Source of the DNA: Fimiplasma intestinipullorum
GTDB taxonomy: Bacteria; Bacillota_I; Bacilli_A; Erysipelotrichales; Coprobacillaceae
DNA: 43,243 bases
Direction of reading: 5' to 3'
Assembly: GCA_018715065.1 (NCBI GenBank)
Contig: DVMJ01000077.1
Coordinates: 1-43,243 of the forward strand
The notes beneath the pieces were generated by a model that saw only the letters and a list, made by a program, of their open reading frames with translations, made no database searches and had not been told where the DNA came from. How positions within the stretch are numbered: position 1 is the first letter of the stretch; the number at the start of each line of letters is the position of its first letter. Of this stretch, positions 15,953 to 24,608 are shown piece after piece. The position numbers and the translations under genes were made by a program.

Positions 15953-16667
15953 GTTCTTCGAGAAACTATACAAAGGAGATGATGTGACGCTCTATGCGTG
16001 TTTGCGTGAGCGATTACTGAATCATCAAAAAACAATGGTTGTGACAGCCAATCCAGAAATACTGATGAAAGCCAGTCAGGATGAGACCATGCGTCAGGCA
16101 TTAATGAATGAGAGTACTTGGATCACACCGGATGGTGAGGGTGTGGTTCATGCGACCAAACAGCTCGGTTATCATTTATGGGGGAAGATTGCGGGCGTTG
16201 AGACAGTCGAAAAGCTGTTCGAAATCGGTAATGAAGAAGAACTGGGCCTGTATATTTATGGCTCTAAACAGGAGGTCCTGGACGCGTTGGCTGAAAAGCT
16301 GAAAGCGCGTTACCCGCACCTTCAGATCCTAGGGCTGAAGAATGGATACACCAATCATGATGATGAGGTTGCCAGTGACATGCTAGCGAAACAACCGGAC
16401 ATTGTTCTGACTGCTTTAGGAGTACCACGTCAGGAACTGTTCATCTGGAAATATTTTCATCAGTTCGATCAAGGTGTTTTTGTCGGCTGTGGCGGCAGCT
16501 TGGATGTGCTTAGCGGGACAAAGAAGAGAGCCCCTCGCATCTTTATTCGATTGAAATTAGAGTGGCTCTACCGTATTGCTTCAGAGCCAAGTCGTCTTAA
16601 ACGTTTTTATGATAGCAATATTAAATTTTTGTTTGAAATTAGAAAGCTGAAAAAGAAAGGAATGTGA
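15945..16667 (+). CDS. tagA: WecG/TagA/CpsF-family N-acetylmannosaminyltransferase
   Basis: GT26-family enzyme of 240 residues. The family transfers ManNAc (TagA, WecG) or a related sugar from its UDP donor onto undecaprenyl-PP-GlcNAc. The signature TANPEI and the probable catalytic aspartate D63 in TPDG are present, followed by VFVGCGGSLDVLSG and the C-terminal RAP..EWLYRI..EP.R appendage that recruits TagA-type enzymes to the membrane. The next gene supplies UDP-ManNAc, which makes the ManNAc reading attractive. The ATG follows AAGGAGG by 6 nt, within the end of the polymerase gene. Whether the product is a teichoic-acid linkage unit or an exopolysaccharide unit is open. Confidence 0.9.
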   Translation: MREFFEKLYKGDDVTLYACLRERLLNHQKTMVVTANPEILMKASQDETMRQALMNESTWITPDGEGVVHATKQLGYHLWGKIAGVETVEKLFEIGNEEELGLYIYGSKQEVLDALAEKLKARYPHLQILGLKNGYTNHDDEVASDMLAKQPDIVLTALGVPRQELFIWKYFHQFDQGVFVGCGGSLDVLSGTKKRAPRIFIRLKLEWLYRIASEPSRLKRFYDSNIKFLFEIRKLKKKGM

Positions 16668-16671
16668 GAAT

Positions 16672-17766
16672 ATGAAAAAAGTCATGACAGTATTTGGAAC
16701 GCGACCTGAAGCCATTAAAATGGCACCCTTGGTAAAGGAACTGCAAAAGCGTCAGGAAATCGAATGCATCGTTTGTGTTACTGCGCAGCATCGAGAGATG
16801 CTGGATCAGGTTTTAGAAGTCTTTGACATTCAGCCGGATTACGACCTGGATATCATGAAACCTGGACAAACACTTAGCGAAATTACGAGCCGTGTGTTGC
16901 TTGGATTAGAAAAAGTAATCCAGGAAGTGAAACCGGACTTGATCCTGGTTCACGGAGACACAACCACTACGTATGCCGGAGCCTTAGCAGCCTTTTATAA
17001 TCAGGTAGCTATCGGTCATGTAGAAGCGGGCTTAAGAACGTATCATAAATATTCTCCTTTCCCTGAAGAAATGAATCGACAGATGGTGGGGGTCTTAGCA
17101 GATTATCATTTTGCCCCAACAAAAACAAGTGAGGCTCATTTGTTAAGTGAAGGAAAAAAACCGGAGAGCATCATCGTGACAGGCAATACCGCTATCGATG
17201 CTCTGGCAACGACTGTATCAGCGGATTATCATCATCCGGTCTTAGACTGGGCTAGTGATAGTCGTTTGATCCTGTTGACAGCACATCGTCGTGAGAATCT
17301 AGGGGAACCGATGCGACATATGTTCACAGCGATCAAGCGTATCATTAATGAATATGAAGATGTGAAAGTGGTTTATCCAATTCATAAAAATCCAGTTGTC
17401 CGCAATATTGCGAAGGAGGTTTTCCAGGGGCATGAACGTGTTCGCCTGATTGAACCTTTAGAAGTTTTTGATTTCCATAATTTTATTTCAGCAAGCTACC
17501 TTATTTTAACGGATAGCGGTGGTATTCAGGAAGAAGCACCTTCTTTAGGTAAACCTGTCCTTGTGCTGCGCGACACGACAGAAAGACCTGAAGGGGTGGA
17601 AGCTGGAACCTTAAAACTTGCTGGGACTGATGAACAGACGATTTATCAGATGGTCAAAGAGTTATTGGATGATCAGAACGCATATGCCAAAATGGCACAT
17701 GCCAGCAATCCATATGGCGATGGTCATGCAAGTGAAAGAATTGCGGACTTTATCGAGAAATTGTAA
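16672..17766 (+). CDS. mnaA: UDP-N-acetylglucosamine 2-epimerase (non-hydrolysing)
   Basis: Protein of 364 residues of the WecB/MnaA family, which interconverts UDP-GlcNAc and UDP-ManNAc in the cytoplasm. Landmarks are the start VFGTRPEAIKMAPLV, VHGDTTTTYAGALAA, VEAGLRT, TAHRREN and the UDP-binding TDSGGIQEEAPSLGKPVLVLR. Its length is normal, and it lacks hydrolysing NeuC features. It lies 4 nt downstream of the TagA-like transferase that would consume its product. AAAGGA precedes the ATG by about 10 nt. Confidence 0.96.
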   Translation: MKKVMTVFGTRPEAIKMAPLVKELQKRQEIECIVCVTAQHREMLDQVLEVFDIQPDYDLDIMKPGQTLSEITSRVLLGLEKVIQEVKPDLILVHGDTTTTYAGALAAFYNQVAIGHVEAGLRTYHKYSPFPEEMNRQMVGVLADYHFAPTKTSEAHLLSEGKKPESIIVTGNTAIDALATTVSADYHHPVLDWASDSRLILLTAHRRENLGEPMRHMFTAIKRIINEYEDVKVVYPIHKNPVVRNIAKEVFQGHERVRLIEPLEVFDFHNFISASYLILTDSGGIQEEAPSLGKPVLVLRDTTERPEGVEAGTLKLAGTDEQTIYQMVKELLDDQNAYAKMAHASNPYGDGHASERIADFIEKL

Positions 17767-17792
17767 GAATTTTTCATAAAGCAGGTGAGCGT

Positions 17793-18488
17793 ATGAAAGT
17801 ATTATTAATCGTCCCGGTCTATAATGAAGAGTTAAATATTCAACATGTTTATGAGAGCATCAAAAAACACGCTAATACGGATATGATTTTTATTAATGAT
17901 GGATCTACAGATCATACAGGGCCTCTGTTAGATGAATTGTTGATCCCTCATATTGATGGCATCAGTAATCTCGGAATAGGTGGAGCGGTACAAACAGGTT
18001 ATAAATATGCATTGGAGAATGATTATGATATTGCTGTTCAATTTGATGGTGATGGGCAGCACAGCATCTTTGATTTAGAGCGTTTAATTGAACCTATTGT
18101 GAATGGAAAAGCAGATTTTTGTATTGGATCTCGTTTCATTGAAAAGTCAGGATTTCAATCCACTTTCTCACGTAGGATAGGAATTCATATTATTTCCTGG
18201 TTCATTCATTTTCTGACAGGTGTCCGCATTACCGATCCGACTTCCGGATATCGAGCTGCCTCAAAAGAAATCATTGCTTTATTTGCAAAGAATTACCCCG
18301 AAGAGTATCCCGAACCTTCAACGACGGTACGCCTGATTAAGCAAAAAAAGCGTATTGTAGAGATTCCGGTTGTTATGAATGAACGGCAGGCTGGTAAAAG
18401 TTCGATTCGATCCTGGAAAAATGCATATTATATGTTGAATGTATGTTTATCTATCTTGATAACGGCTCTCACAACGAAAGGAGATTAA
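17793..18488 (+). CDS. DPM-like family 2 glycosyltransferase (polyprenyl-phosphate sugar synthase)
   Basis: Protein of 231 residues. GT-A motifs are LIVPVYNEELNI, FINDGSTDHT and QFDGDGQH (DxD), with GSRF and the DPTSGYRA segment typical of dolichol-phosphate-mannose-synthase-like enzymes such as GtrB. These attach a sugar to a monophosphate polyprenyl carrier. It carries one C-terminal hydrophobic stretch rather than the two TM segments of GtrB. It is followed 1 nt later by a DUF2304 gene, a pairing common in bacteria. The identity of the sugar is unknown. Confidence 0.88.
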   Translation: MKVLLIVPVYNEELNIQHVYESIKKHANTDMIFINDGSTDHTGPLLDELLIPHIDGISNLGIGGAVQTGYKYALENDYDIAVQFDGDGQHSIFDLERLIEPIVNGKADFCIGSRFIEKSGFQSTFSRRIGIHIISWFIHFLTGVRITDPTSGYRAASKEIIALFAKNYPEEYPEPSTTVRLIKQKKRIVEIPVVMNERQAGKSSIRSWKNAYYMLNVCLSILITALTTKGD

Positions 18489-18489
18489 A

Positions 18490-18831
18490 ATGAAAACATC
18501 TTTAATTTGTTTCTTGTGTATCTGCGTAGTTTTGTTTTTGGTATTAGTCTTTCGTTCTTTAATGCATCAGAAAATATCAGTCAAGCAAGGACTCCGCTGG
18601 TTTGGCGTGGTGGCAGTGATGGCGATTGCCTTGGCTTTCCCAGGTTTATCTTCAACTATTTCTAATTTTCTAGGCTTTGAGATTACATCTAATATGATCT
18701 TCATTGTCGGCTTCTTTGCTTTATTATTTATGACTTATTTTATGAGCGTAGAGCTCACACAGCAGAAAAAAAGTATTGCCTTGCTTAGCCAGGAGCTTTC
18801 TATTTTAAAAGCGAAAGATGAAAAGAAGTAA
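18490..18831 (+). CDS. DUF2304 small membrane protein
   Basis: Protein of 113 residues with three predicted membrane segments (starting CFLCICVVLFLVLVF, then a segment through VVAVMAIALAFPG, then MIFIVGFFALLFMTYF) and a charged C-terminal helix (LSQELSILKAKDEKK). This matches DUF2304 proteins, usually encoded beside a DPM-like GT2 and suspected to anchor or assist it, perhaps making up for the lost TM segments of the enzyme. AAAGGAG is 6 nt before the ATG. It overlaps the next gene by 14 bp. Confidence 0.8.
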   Translation: MKTSLICFLCICVVLFLVLVFRSLMHQKISVKQGLRWFGVVAVMAIALAFPGLSSTISNFLGFEITSNMIFIVGFFALLFMTYFMSVELTQQKKSIALLSQELSILKAKDEKK

Positions 18832-19174
18832 AATGATTTTTGTCTTATTTGGTCTTTATGTCCTTTTATCTGCTGGAGGACTGATCCTGTTTAAATTAGG
18901 CAGTCAAGATCTAAACATTTCTGTAAGTAAAAATCTTTTCGAATTAAAAATAAGCTGGCTGATGCTTTTAGGAATCGTATGCTATGCCTGCAGTTTTCTA
19001 TTGTGGTTAGTCATTGTATCCAAGCTGAATTTATCATTTGCAATGCCCTTATCTGTCGGTCTGGTGAATACGTTGGTTCTGATCGGCTCCTATTTTGTTC
19101 TTCACGAAACCATCACCATTACTCAGTGGATCGGTGTGGCAGTCATTATTTTTGGATTATTCTTAATAGCTTAG
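18818..19174 (+). CDS. Four-TM EamA/SMR-like protein (ArnE/F-like)
   Basis: Protein of 118 residues with four hydrophobic segments and the ending VLIGSYFVLHETITITQWIGVAVIIFG, typical of half-size EamA/SMR transporters. In polymyxin-resistance operons the equivalent ArnE/ArnF pair flips an undecaprenyl-phosphate sugar. Placed between a polyprenyl-phosphate sugar synthase and a GT-C enzyme, it may do the same here; this is inference. The start is uncertain: ATG 18818 has a poor ribosome site and lies inside the DUF2304 gene, and ATG 18833 is the alternative. Confidence 0.72.
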   Translation: MKRSKMIFVLFGLYVLLSAGGLILFKLGSQDLNISVSKNLFELKISWLMLLGIVCYACSFLLWLVIVSKLNLSFAMPLSVGLVNTLVLIGSYFVLHETITITQWIGVAVIIFGLFLIA

Positions 19175-19186
19175 CGAGGTGAGAAT

Positions 19187-20494
19187 ATGCTCAAACGATT
19201 GAGGCAAATTGAAAAGAGTCAGTATCCTATCATAGGCATATTGCTGATTGCTATCATCACCCGAATGGCTTTTCTAGCGACCTACGGACCGATGTATTCT
19301 TTAAATAGCGATGACGTTGCGTATGTAGAAGCAGGGATCCGCTTTGCACATACTGGTGCTGTTACGATGCATGATGTCATTTCGGCGCAAATCATGCCTG
19401 GCATGCTCTATTTGATTGCTCCATTTGTATGGCTCCTGGGAGAAGGTGAATTGCTCTGGTGGGGGTTAAAGATTTTTTGGAATATTCTTGGTGTTTTATC
19501 GATCTATGGTACTTATCGATGCGTGAAGGAGCTGTCTAATGGTTATTGCGGAGCCATTGGGGCAGCACTGTTCCTGACGATTGATTTTACATGGATGGAT
19601 AACCTGATCTTGACAGAGACACCTTTCATGTTTTGTATGATCTGGATAATCTACTTTACCCTTCGTATTGCACGCCAACCAAAGTATCGTTATTTTTGGG
19701 GGATTGTGGCAACTTACATGGGGGCACTTTTGATGCGGCCTAATGTCGCGCCGTATCCTTTATTCTTATTTCTGTACCTATTAGTGAAACATTATGATAT
19801 CCAATTGCTTTGGCGTCAGATCTTGATTGCGGCCTGTGTCGTTCTTGCTTTTATTGTACCTTGGACCATTCGAAACTATATTCAGTTTGACCGCTTCATC
19901 CCCTTAACATACGGTATGGGAAATCCACTGCTATTGGGTACATATCAGGGCGTTGGTTATCCGCTGGATGAAGAGCTGGATTATAGTCACCTGATTGAAA
20001 AGATGCCTGAGGAGTCGTTAGCGTATTATGATCAGGAAACGCAAACCTGGGATCTTTCTTCCTACATGGGAAAATTTTATTCGCTCGAATATGACGAATT
20101 GATGGCTAAATATCGCATGTCGGTCTGGTGGGAAGATGATCCAGCCAGTATGCTTCACTCTTACCTGTTATCTAAGCCAAAGATCATGCTGCTGGGATCA
20201 TTTTGCTGGGATACGCCATTTGGCATTTCTGCAGAGGCGAATATGCCTATTCGTTATTTGGATTTAGGCTTAGCTTTGATTGGCAGTGCGATCCTTTTAT
20301 TTGATCGTAAACGACGTCCCGAAACATTGATGATCGGCACTTTCTACGCATTTCAGATTGCCGTATATAGTTATTCCTTTGCTTTGAATCGTTACGGGCA
20401 AACCTTATATTTCATGCGATTCATTCTAGTCGGCTGGGGAATCTACCGAGTCTATGAACTATTAAAGGAACGTAAAAACAGATTAGCGAACTAA
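19187..20494 (+). CDS. GT-C membrane glycosyltransferase (PMT/ArnT-like)
   Basis: Membrane protein of 435 residues with about ten hydrophobic segments. The first extracytoplasmic loop carries an acidic pair (NSDDVAYVEAG), the usual catalytic position of GT-C enzymes such as GT39/GT83 that use polyprenyl-phosphate sugars on the outer face of the membrane. A later TETPFMF segment and a soluble loop around residues 245-330 fit that plan. It would complete the module of GT2, DUF2304 and flippase, decorating the exported polymer or a lipid. GAGGTGA precedes the ATG. The stop codon lies within the terminator hairpin. Confidence 0.78.
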   Translation: MLKRLRQIEKSQYPIIGILLIAIITRMAFLATYGPMYSLNSDDVAYVEAGIRFAHTGAVTMHDVISAQIMPGMLYLIAPFVWLLGEGELLWWGLKIFWNILGVLSIYGTYRCVKELSNGYCGAIGAALFLTIDFTWMDNLILTETPFMFCMIWIIYFTLRIARQPKYRYFWGIVATYMGALLMRPNVAPYPLFLFLYLLVKHYDIQLLWRQILIAACVVLAFIVPWTIRNYIQFDRFIPLTYGMGNPLLLGTYQGVGYPLDEELDYSHLIEKMPEESLAYYDQETQTWDLSSYMGKFYSLEYDELMAKYRMSVWWEDDPASMLHSYLLSKPKIMLLGSFCWDTPFGISAEANMPIRYLDLGLALIGSAILLFDRKRRPETLMIGTFYAFQIAVYSYSFALNRYGQTLYFMRFILVGWGIYRVYELLKERKNRLAN

Positions 20495-20504
20495 TCTGTT
20501 TTTT
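20472..20504. terminator. Bidirectional terminator between blocks A and B
   Basis: AACAGATTAG (20477-20486) and CTAATCTGTT (20491-20500) form a perfect 10-bp stem with a CGAA loop. T20501-20504 serves the plus strand and the A run 20474-20478 serves the minus strand. It contains the stop codon of the GT-C gene and abuts the stop of the convergent flippase gene. Confidence 0.9.
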
Positions 20505-21960
20505 AATGGATGAGATGTAATTTTTTGAGAATTGTCAACGTATAATCTTTGATGATATGTACATTGAGAAGCAGCGATAAAAGAAAATAAATGCCAAAAT
20601 AAAGTACTGCCGAACATAACAGTCTCCAAAAAACGCCTAGACTCCATGATTTGATGAGAAGGATCGTGAAAATCGGTAAAATAGCCGATAATCCAATACG
20701 TAGAATTTGATGATAATCAAAGATTTTTTCCTGGATCATATGGCGAATAAAGACAATCTGGACAATGAGTACAGCCAGTTCGGCCATCAATGTGCCAAAA
20801 GCGGCTCCGGCGGAGCCATAGCCTGGAATAAAGAGCGTATTCAGAATAAGATCGACCATGGCGCCGACGATAACTGAAATCAGTACATATCTTTCCATTC
20901 CCAAGGGGGTCAGGACTTGAATTCCAGTGACATTGGACAAGCCGATCAACAGAATGGTTGGTAAAATGATCTGCATTGCCGCAACAGCGGGCTCATAACC
21001 ACTGCCGGACAAAAAGAGGATGCTCTCATTTGCCATGAGGATAAAATAAATGGTGAGAGGTAAGCTCATGGCTACAACGAAGTTAATGGTCTTTTTAATT
21101 AATTGATAGAATTTATCTTTCTGACCAGAACCAACATAATAAGATAAGCGTGGCAGCAGCACAGCACCCAGGGCGGTGACTACGGATGTGAGCAGGGTCT
21201 TGATCTTGATGGCAACCGTATAATAACCCACTTCCACATCGCCCTTCATAAAGCCCAGCATGACCGTATCTAAATTGCAATAGACTGTGGTTGCCATGCT
21301 TTGGGCAAAGAAGACGAGGATCGGCTTTATATGCTGCCTGAGATTGTAAGATGGATAACGTTGAAAAGAAATGAGCTTTCGGAGTCGAATGAAGTTTAAA
21401 ATATAAGAACCACAGGTTGAAAAAACGGTGATGGCACCATAGATCACATAATCACCGGTCTGATGAACAAAGAGAAACATCAGGATGATGGAGATGATTT
21501 TAAAAATAATAGAACGGATCGTGATATAATCATACTCTTCTAAAGCCTGATAGAGCCAATTGACTCCAAAAACATTGAACACTAAGCCAACACTGTTGAT
21601 TAACATGAGTTCTTTTTCCTGATAGAATTCATTGACCAGGAAGATGGATAGAGTGTAGAAGATAAGCGTGATGAGAGTCATGATTGTATGGATGATCATC
21701 AGCTCCTGAACCGTTTTAGAAAGCTTATCTTTATCTTCACGAACCTTAGCACAAGCGCGGATACCATAGGTGGGAATCCCTAAGGCGGCCACCATCATAA
21801 AATAATTGACGACAGAAGTAATAAAGTTGACCTTCCCATTGCCGCTGGCCAATAAGACGCGGGATACGTAGGGGAAGGTAATGAGAGGAAAAATAAAATT
21901 AGATGAAGTCAGGATCAGGTTCATGATAAAGTTATACTTTACCGACTTCACTTGTCGCAT
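20503..21960 (-). CDS. Wzx-type polysaccharide flippase (block B)
   Basis: Protein of 485 residues with about 14 hydrophobic segments, opening KYNFIMNLILTSSNFIFPLITFPYVSRVL, which is classical for the RfbX/Wzx flippase group. The internal NLDTVMLGFMKGDVEVGYYTVA segment is also typical. It would export the galactofuranose-containing unit made by its neighbours. The ATG at 21960 has AAAGG 8 nt upstream; a GTG at 21969 overlaps that site. It follows glf across a hairpin, so it may be transcribed at a reduced level or from readthrough. Confidence 0.93.
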   Translation of the reverse strand: MRQVKSVKYNFIMNLILTSSNFIFPLITFPYVSRVLLASGNGKVNFITSVVNYFMMVAALGIPTYGIRACAKVREDKDKLSKTVQELMIIHTIMTLITLIFYTLSIFLVNEFYQEKELMLINSVGLVFNVFGVNWLYQALEEYDYITIRSIIFKIISIILMFLFVHQTGDYVIYGAITVFSTCGSYILNFIRLRKLISFQRYPSYNLRQHIKPILVFFAQSMATTVYCNLDTVMLGFMKGDVEVGYYTVAIKIKTLLTSVVTALGAVLLPRLSYYVGSGQKDKFYQLIKKTINFVVAMSLPLTIYFILMANESILFLSGSGYEPAVAAMQIILPTILLIGLSNVTGIQVLTPLGMERYVLISVIVGAMVDLILNTLFIPGYGSAGAAFGTLMAELAVLIVQIVFIRHMIQEKIFDYHQILRIGLSAILPIFTILLIKSWSLGVFWRLLCSAVLYFGIYFLLSLLLNVHIIKDYTLTILKKLHLIH

Positions 21961-21975
21961 ATGGATCACCTTTCT

Positions 21976-22002
21976 TTAAAAACACCATCCTGAGATGGTG
22001 TT
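21976..22002 (-). terminator. Hairpin between glf and the flippase gene
   Basis: AACACCATC (21981-21989) and GATGGTGTT (21994-22002) form a 9-bp stem. On the minus strand it is followed by a U-rich run (21981-21976). It overlaps the glf stop codon and lies 16 nt before the next start, so it is an intercistronic terminator, probably partial. Confidence 0.75.
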
Positions 22003-23104
22003 AGTCAATCAATTCTTTTTTGACACATTCTAAAGCTTTCGCAATGACATGATGCATGTCAAAATACTGATAGAGACCTAAACGACCTCCAAAGATAACA
22101 TTGTTTTCCTCGGCAGCTAAACGCAGATATTTCTGATAGAGCGTGTTATTTTTCTCATCATTCATGGGATAATACGGCTCCATGCCTGCTTTCCAGGTGA
22201 CTGGATACTCCCTGGTAATCACGGTTTTAGGCTGGGTGCCGAACTCAAAATGCTTATGTTCGATGATACGTGTGTATGGCACTTCATATTCGTTATAGTT
22301 GACAACTGCATTGCCTTGATAATTGTCCATATCCAGCACTTCTGTTTCAAAACGTAAACTGCGATATTCCAGTGTTCCGTAACAGTAATCATAATATTGA
22401 TCGATCATACCGGTAAAAACAATCTTATCGGCCTCTTTTGTCAACGTTTCACGATGTTCAAAGAAGTCACAGTTTAAACGCACTTCACTGCCTGAGAGCA
22501 TTTTTTCAATGATCTGTGTATATCCACCAATAGGAATTCCCTGATAGAGATCATTGAAGTAGTTGTTGTCATAAGTGAAGCGGACAGGTAAACGCTTGAT
22601 GATAAATGGCGGTAATTCTGTACAAGGTTTGCCCCATTGTTTTTGCGTATAACCTTTAACAAGCTTCTCATAGATATCTTGACCGACCAAGGAAATCGCC
22701 TGTTCTTCTAAATTCTTAGGTTCGGTGATGCCTGCCTCCTGAATCTGCGCTTCGATCTTGGCTTTGGCTTCCTGCGGTGTGATGACGCCCCACATTTTAT
22801 TGAAAGTATTCATATTGAATGGCATGTTGTAGATTTCATTGCCATAACGGGCAATGGGAGAGTTGGTGTAACGATTAAAGGTTGCAAACTGATTGATATA
22901 GTCCCAAACCTCCTGATTTGAAGTATGGAAGATATGTGCCCCGTATTCATGGACCTGAATGCCTTCGACTTCTTTTGTATAGATATTTCCGCCTATATGA
23001 GAGCGTTTATCGATGACCAAACATTTCTTATTTCTTTTAGTTGCTTCGTAGGCAAAAATGGAACCAAAAAGGCCCGAACCTACGATCAGATAATCATATT
23101 TCAT
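22001..23104 (-). CDS. glf: UDP-galactopyranose mutase
   Basis: Flavoenzyme of 367 residues converting UDP-galactopyranose to UDP-galactofuranose in the cytoplasm. The FAD Rossmann motif is IVGSGLFGSIFA near the start, followed by DKRSHIGGN and YGAHIFHTS, all hallmark Glf segments. C-terminal VIFGGRLGLYQYFDMHHV is the conserved substrate and flavin region. GGAGG lies 8 nt upstream of the ATG. The preceding gene encodes a likely galactofuranosyltransferase, so enzyme and user are co-transcribed. Confidence 0.97.
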   Translation of the reverse strand: MKYDYLIVGSGLFGSIFAYEATKRNKKCLVIDKRSHIGGNIYTKEVEGIQVHEYGAHIFHTSNQEVWDYINQFATFNRYTNSPIARYGNEIYNMPFNMNTFNKMWGVITPQEAKAKIEAQIQEAGITEPKNLEEQAISLVGQDIYEKLVKGYTQKQWGKPCTELPPFIIKRLPVRFTYDNNYFNDLYQGIPIGGYTQIIEKMLSGSEVRLNCDFFEHRETLTKEADKIVFTGMIDQYYDYCYGTLEYRSLRFETEVLDMDNYQGNAVVNYNEYEVPYTRIIEHKHFEFGTQPKTVITREYPVTWKAGMEPYYPMNDEKNNTLYQKYLRLAAEENNVIFGGRLGLYQYFDMHHVIAKALECVKKELID

Positions 23105-23107
23105 CTT

Positions 23108-24115
23108 TTAATCCTCCAAACATTTCTCAATCGCATGCTTTAAATAATAACCTTCCTGTAACCGGGCTGAAATGGCTAAGGTGTTTTTTACCATTTGATC
23201 ATACTGCTCGGCCGAAAGTTGAGCGAGAGCATCGGGCAAATCGTTAAGAGACGCTACGGTTAAGCCAAGCTGGTTTTCTTCAATAAATGAAGCAAGCGCA
23301 GCCTGTTTCCAAATAATGACCGGCAGACCGGAAACTAAATAAAGAGAAGTTTTGTGGGGATTGTTGTAACGAAGATAGTTTCCCATGTTTCCGGCACATT
23401 CGTTTATGGAAACACCGTCCCAGACCAGACCGAACTTTTCATTTAAGCTGACGGGGAGTTTTTCAGGCGGGAAGGAGCCCATATATTCTAAATTGGGATT
23501 TTGAGAGTCTTCCACAAAACCATTCCCATAGGCATCAAGCTTTAATGGCAGGGTAGGAATATCGTAAAGAAATTGGCTTTTGACAGGGGATAAATTGCCT
23601 GCAAAAGCGATAGCTTCTTTGCGTTGCGTTTCTTTTTCAATCTTACCTTCCACGAGGTAATCAAAGATGCCAAGTTCTACCATGTGTGCTGTGCAGCCCT
23701 GGTCTCTTAACCACGAAGACATCTTAGGATTGTGCGTGATCAGCGTCTGAAAATGGTTCAGAAACTGGATTTCTGCCTGAATTTCAGAGGTCCCTTTGCC
23801 CTCGCGCAGACTCACTAAATCATGAATGACCACAATGCATTTTTTTGGCAGCCAGCGACTGGATACCTTGTTGAGTGATTCTTTCGTATCGAAAGGATAC
23901 TGTAAGACGACGTTTTGTGAACGAAAGCGAATTTGAAAGATCAAGCGTAGATAGTTCCAAAGTTTTCCAAAAGAGGAGTTCCCGGATATGAAATAGCTTA
24001 CCTTGAATTGATCAGCCAAAATATCGTTGACATCTTCACGGGCTTTTTTGCCCGCGTCGTTTTGCTTTTTTAATATTTCACGGTCGATACTATCAATGAC
24101 ATAATTTTTCTTCAT
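23108..24115 (-). CDS. Galactofuranosyltransferase-like protein
   Basis: Protein of 335 residues resembling the beta-1,6-galactofuranosyltransferase group (WbbI-like) of Gram-positive glycan clusters. Recognisable segments are YPFDTKESL, a central VIHDLVSLR and a C-terminal nucleotide-domain stretch NKFGLVWDG followed by YNNPHKTSLYLVSGLPVIIW. No membrane segments. It is transcribed with glf, 3 nt apart, which supports UDP-Galf as donor. The only in-frame start has AAAGGA unusually far upstream (about 15 nt), so translation may be weak. First gene of block B. Confidence 0.78.
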   Translation of the reverse strand: MKKNYVIDSIDREILKKQNDAGKKAREDVNDILADQFKVSYFISGNSSFGKLWNYLRLIFQIRFRSQNVVLQYPFDTKESLNKVSSRWLPKKCIVVIHDLVSLREGKGTSEIQAEIQFLNHFQTLITHNPKMSSWLRDQGCTAHMVELGIFDYLVEGKIEKETQRKEAIAFAGNLSPVKSQFLYDIPTLPLKLDAYGNGFVEDSQNPNLEYMGSFPPEKLPVSLNEKFGLVWDGVSINECAGNMGNYLRYNNPHKTSLYLVSGLPVIIWKQAALASFIEENQLGLTVASLNDLPDALAQLSAEQYDQMVKNTLAISARLQEGYYLKHAIEKCLED

Positions 24116-24160
24116 TTTAGTTGCTTAAATTCCTTTCATCGAGATAAGATTAACAAGTTC

Positions 24161-24189
24161 ATTCTATCAGATTATACTGAATATGACAA
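24161..24189 (-). promoter_or_regulatory. Promoter of block B
   Basis: On the minus strand: TTGTCA (24189-24184), 17-nt spacer, TAGAAT (24166-24161) with extended TG. About 45 nt upstream of the galactofuranosyltransferase-like gene. Confidence 0.7.
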
Positions 24190-24543
24190 GGTAATTAAAG
24201 AATATGGGAGTGCTTGTGAAATAACAAAGAAATCACATCCAATTATAATTAAAATATAATCCTATTTAGCAAGAATTTCACATTGCATATTTCATTAATG
24301 ACAGATATATGATCATGTAGAGGATCATTGAATCTTTTCAAAAGTAACGATGGCCGTTTAGGTGTCTATCTTATCAAAGGAAATACCGCTGTATTCGACT
24401 ATTTATTTAAGAGGCAGAACAGATGATAAAAGGGATTGAAAAATAAGTGGAAACATGCGTTGTCATGCGCTTGTCTTTGCAGATAGGTGGTGAAAATCAT
24501 GATCTATGAAGCAGGGATGTGATTATGTTTAACGCTATTATAG

Positions 24544-24571
24544 TTTACTTTTGTCATTTTTTAGATATAAT
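24544..24571 (+). promoter_or_regulatory. Promoter of block C
   Basis: TTTACT (24544-24549), 16-nt spacer, TATAAT (24566-24571), about 38 nt before the sulfotransferase-like gene. No extended TG. Confidence 0.68.
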
Positions 24572-24608
24572 GAAAGAGTATTAATTTCAATTAGAAAGGA
24601 ACACTTAT

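Larger units (their letters stand above)
24116..24608. other. 493-nt intergenic region between blocks B and C
   Basis: It holds two divergent promoters (24161-24189 minus, 24544-24571 plus). The middle (about 24330-24423) is open in one plus frame, with a peptide containing GRLGVYLIKGN and ending in TGA. It has no start or ribosome site and could be a decayed gene end. I recognise no family. No repeats or transposon ends were seen. Confidence 0.45.
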
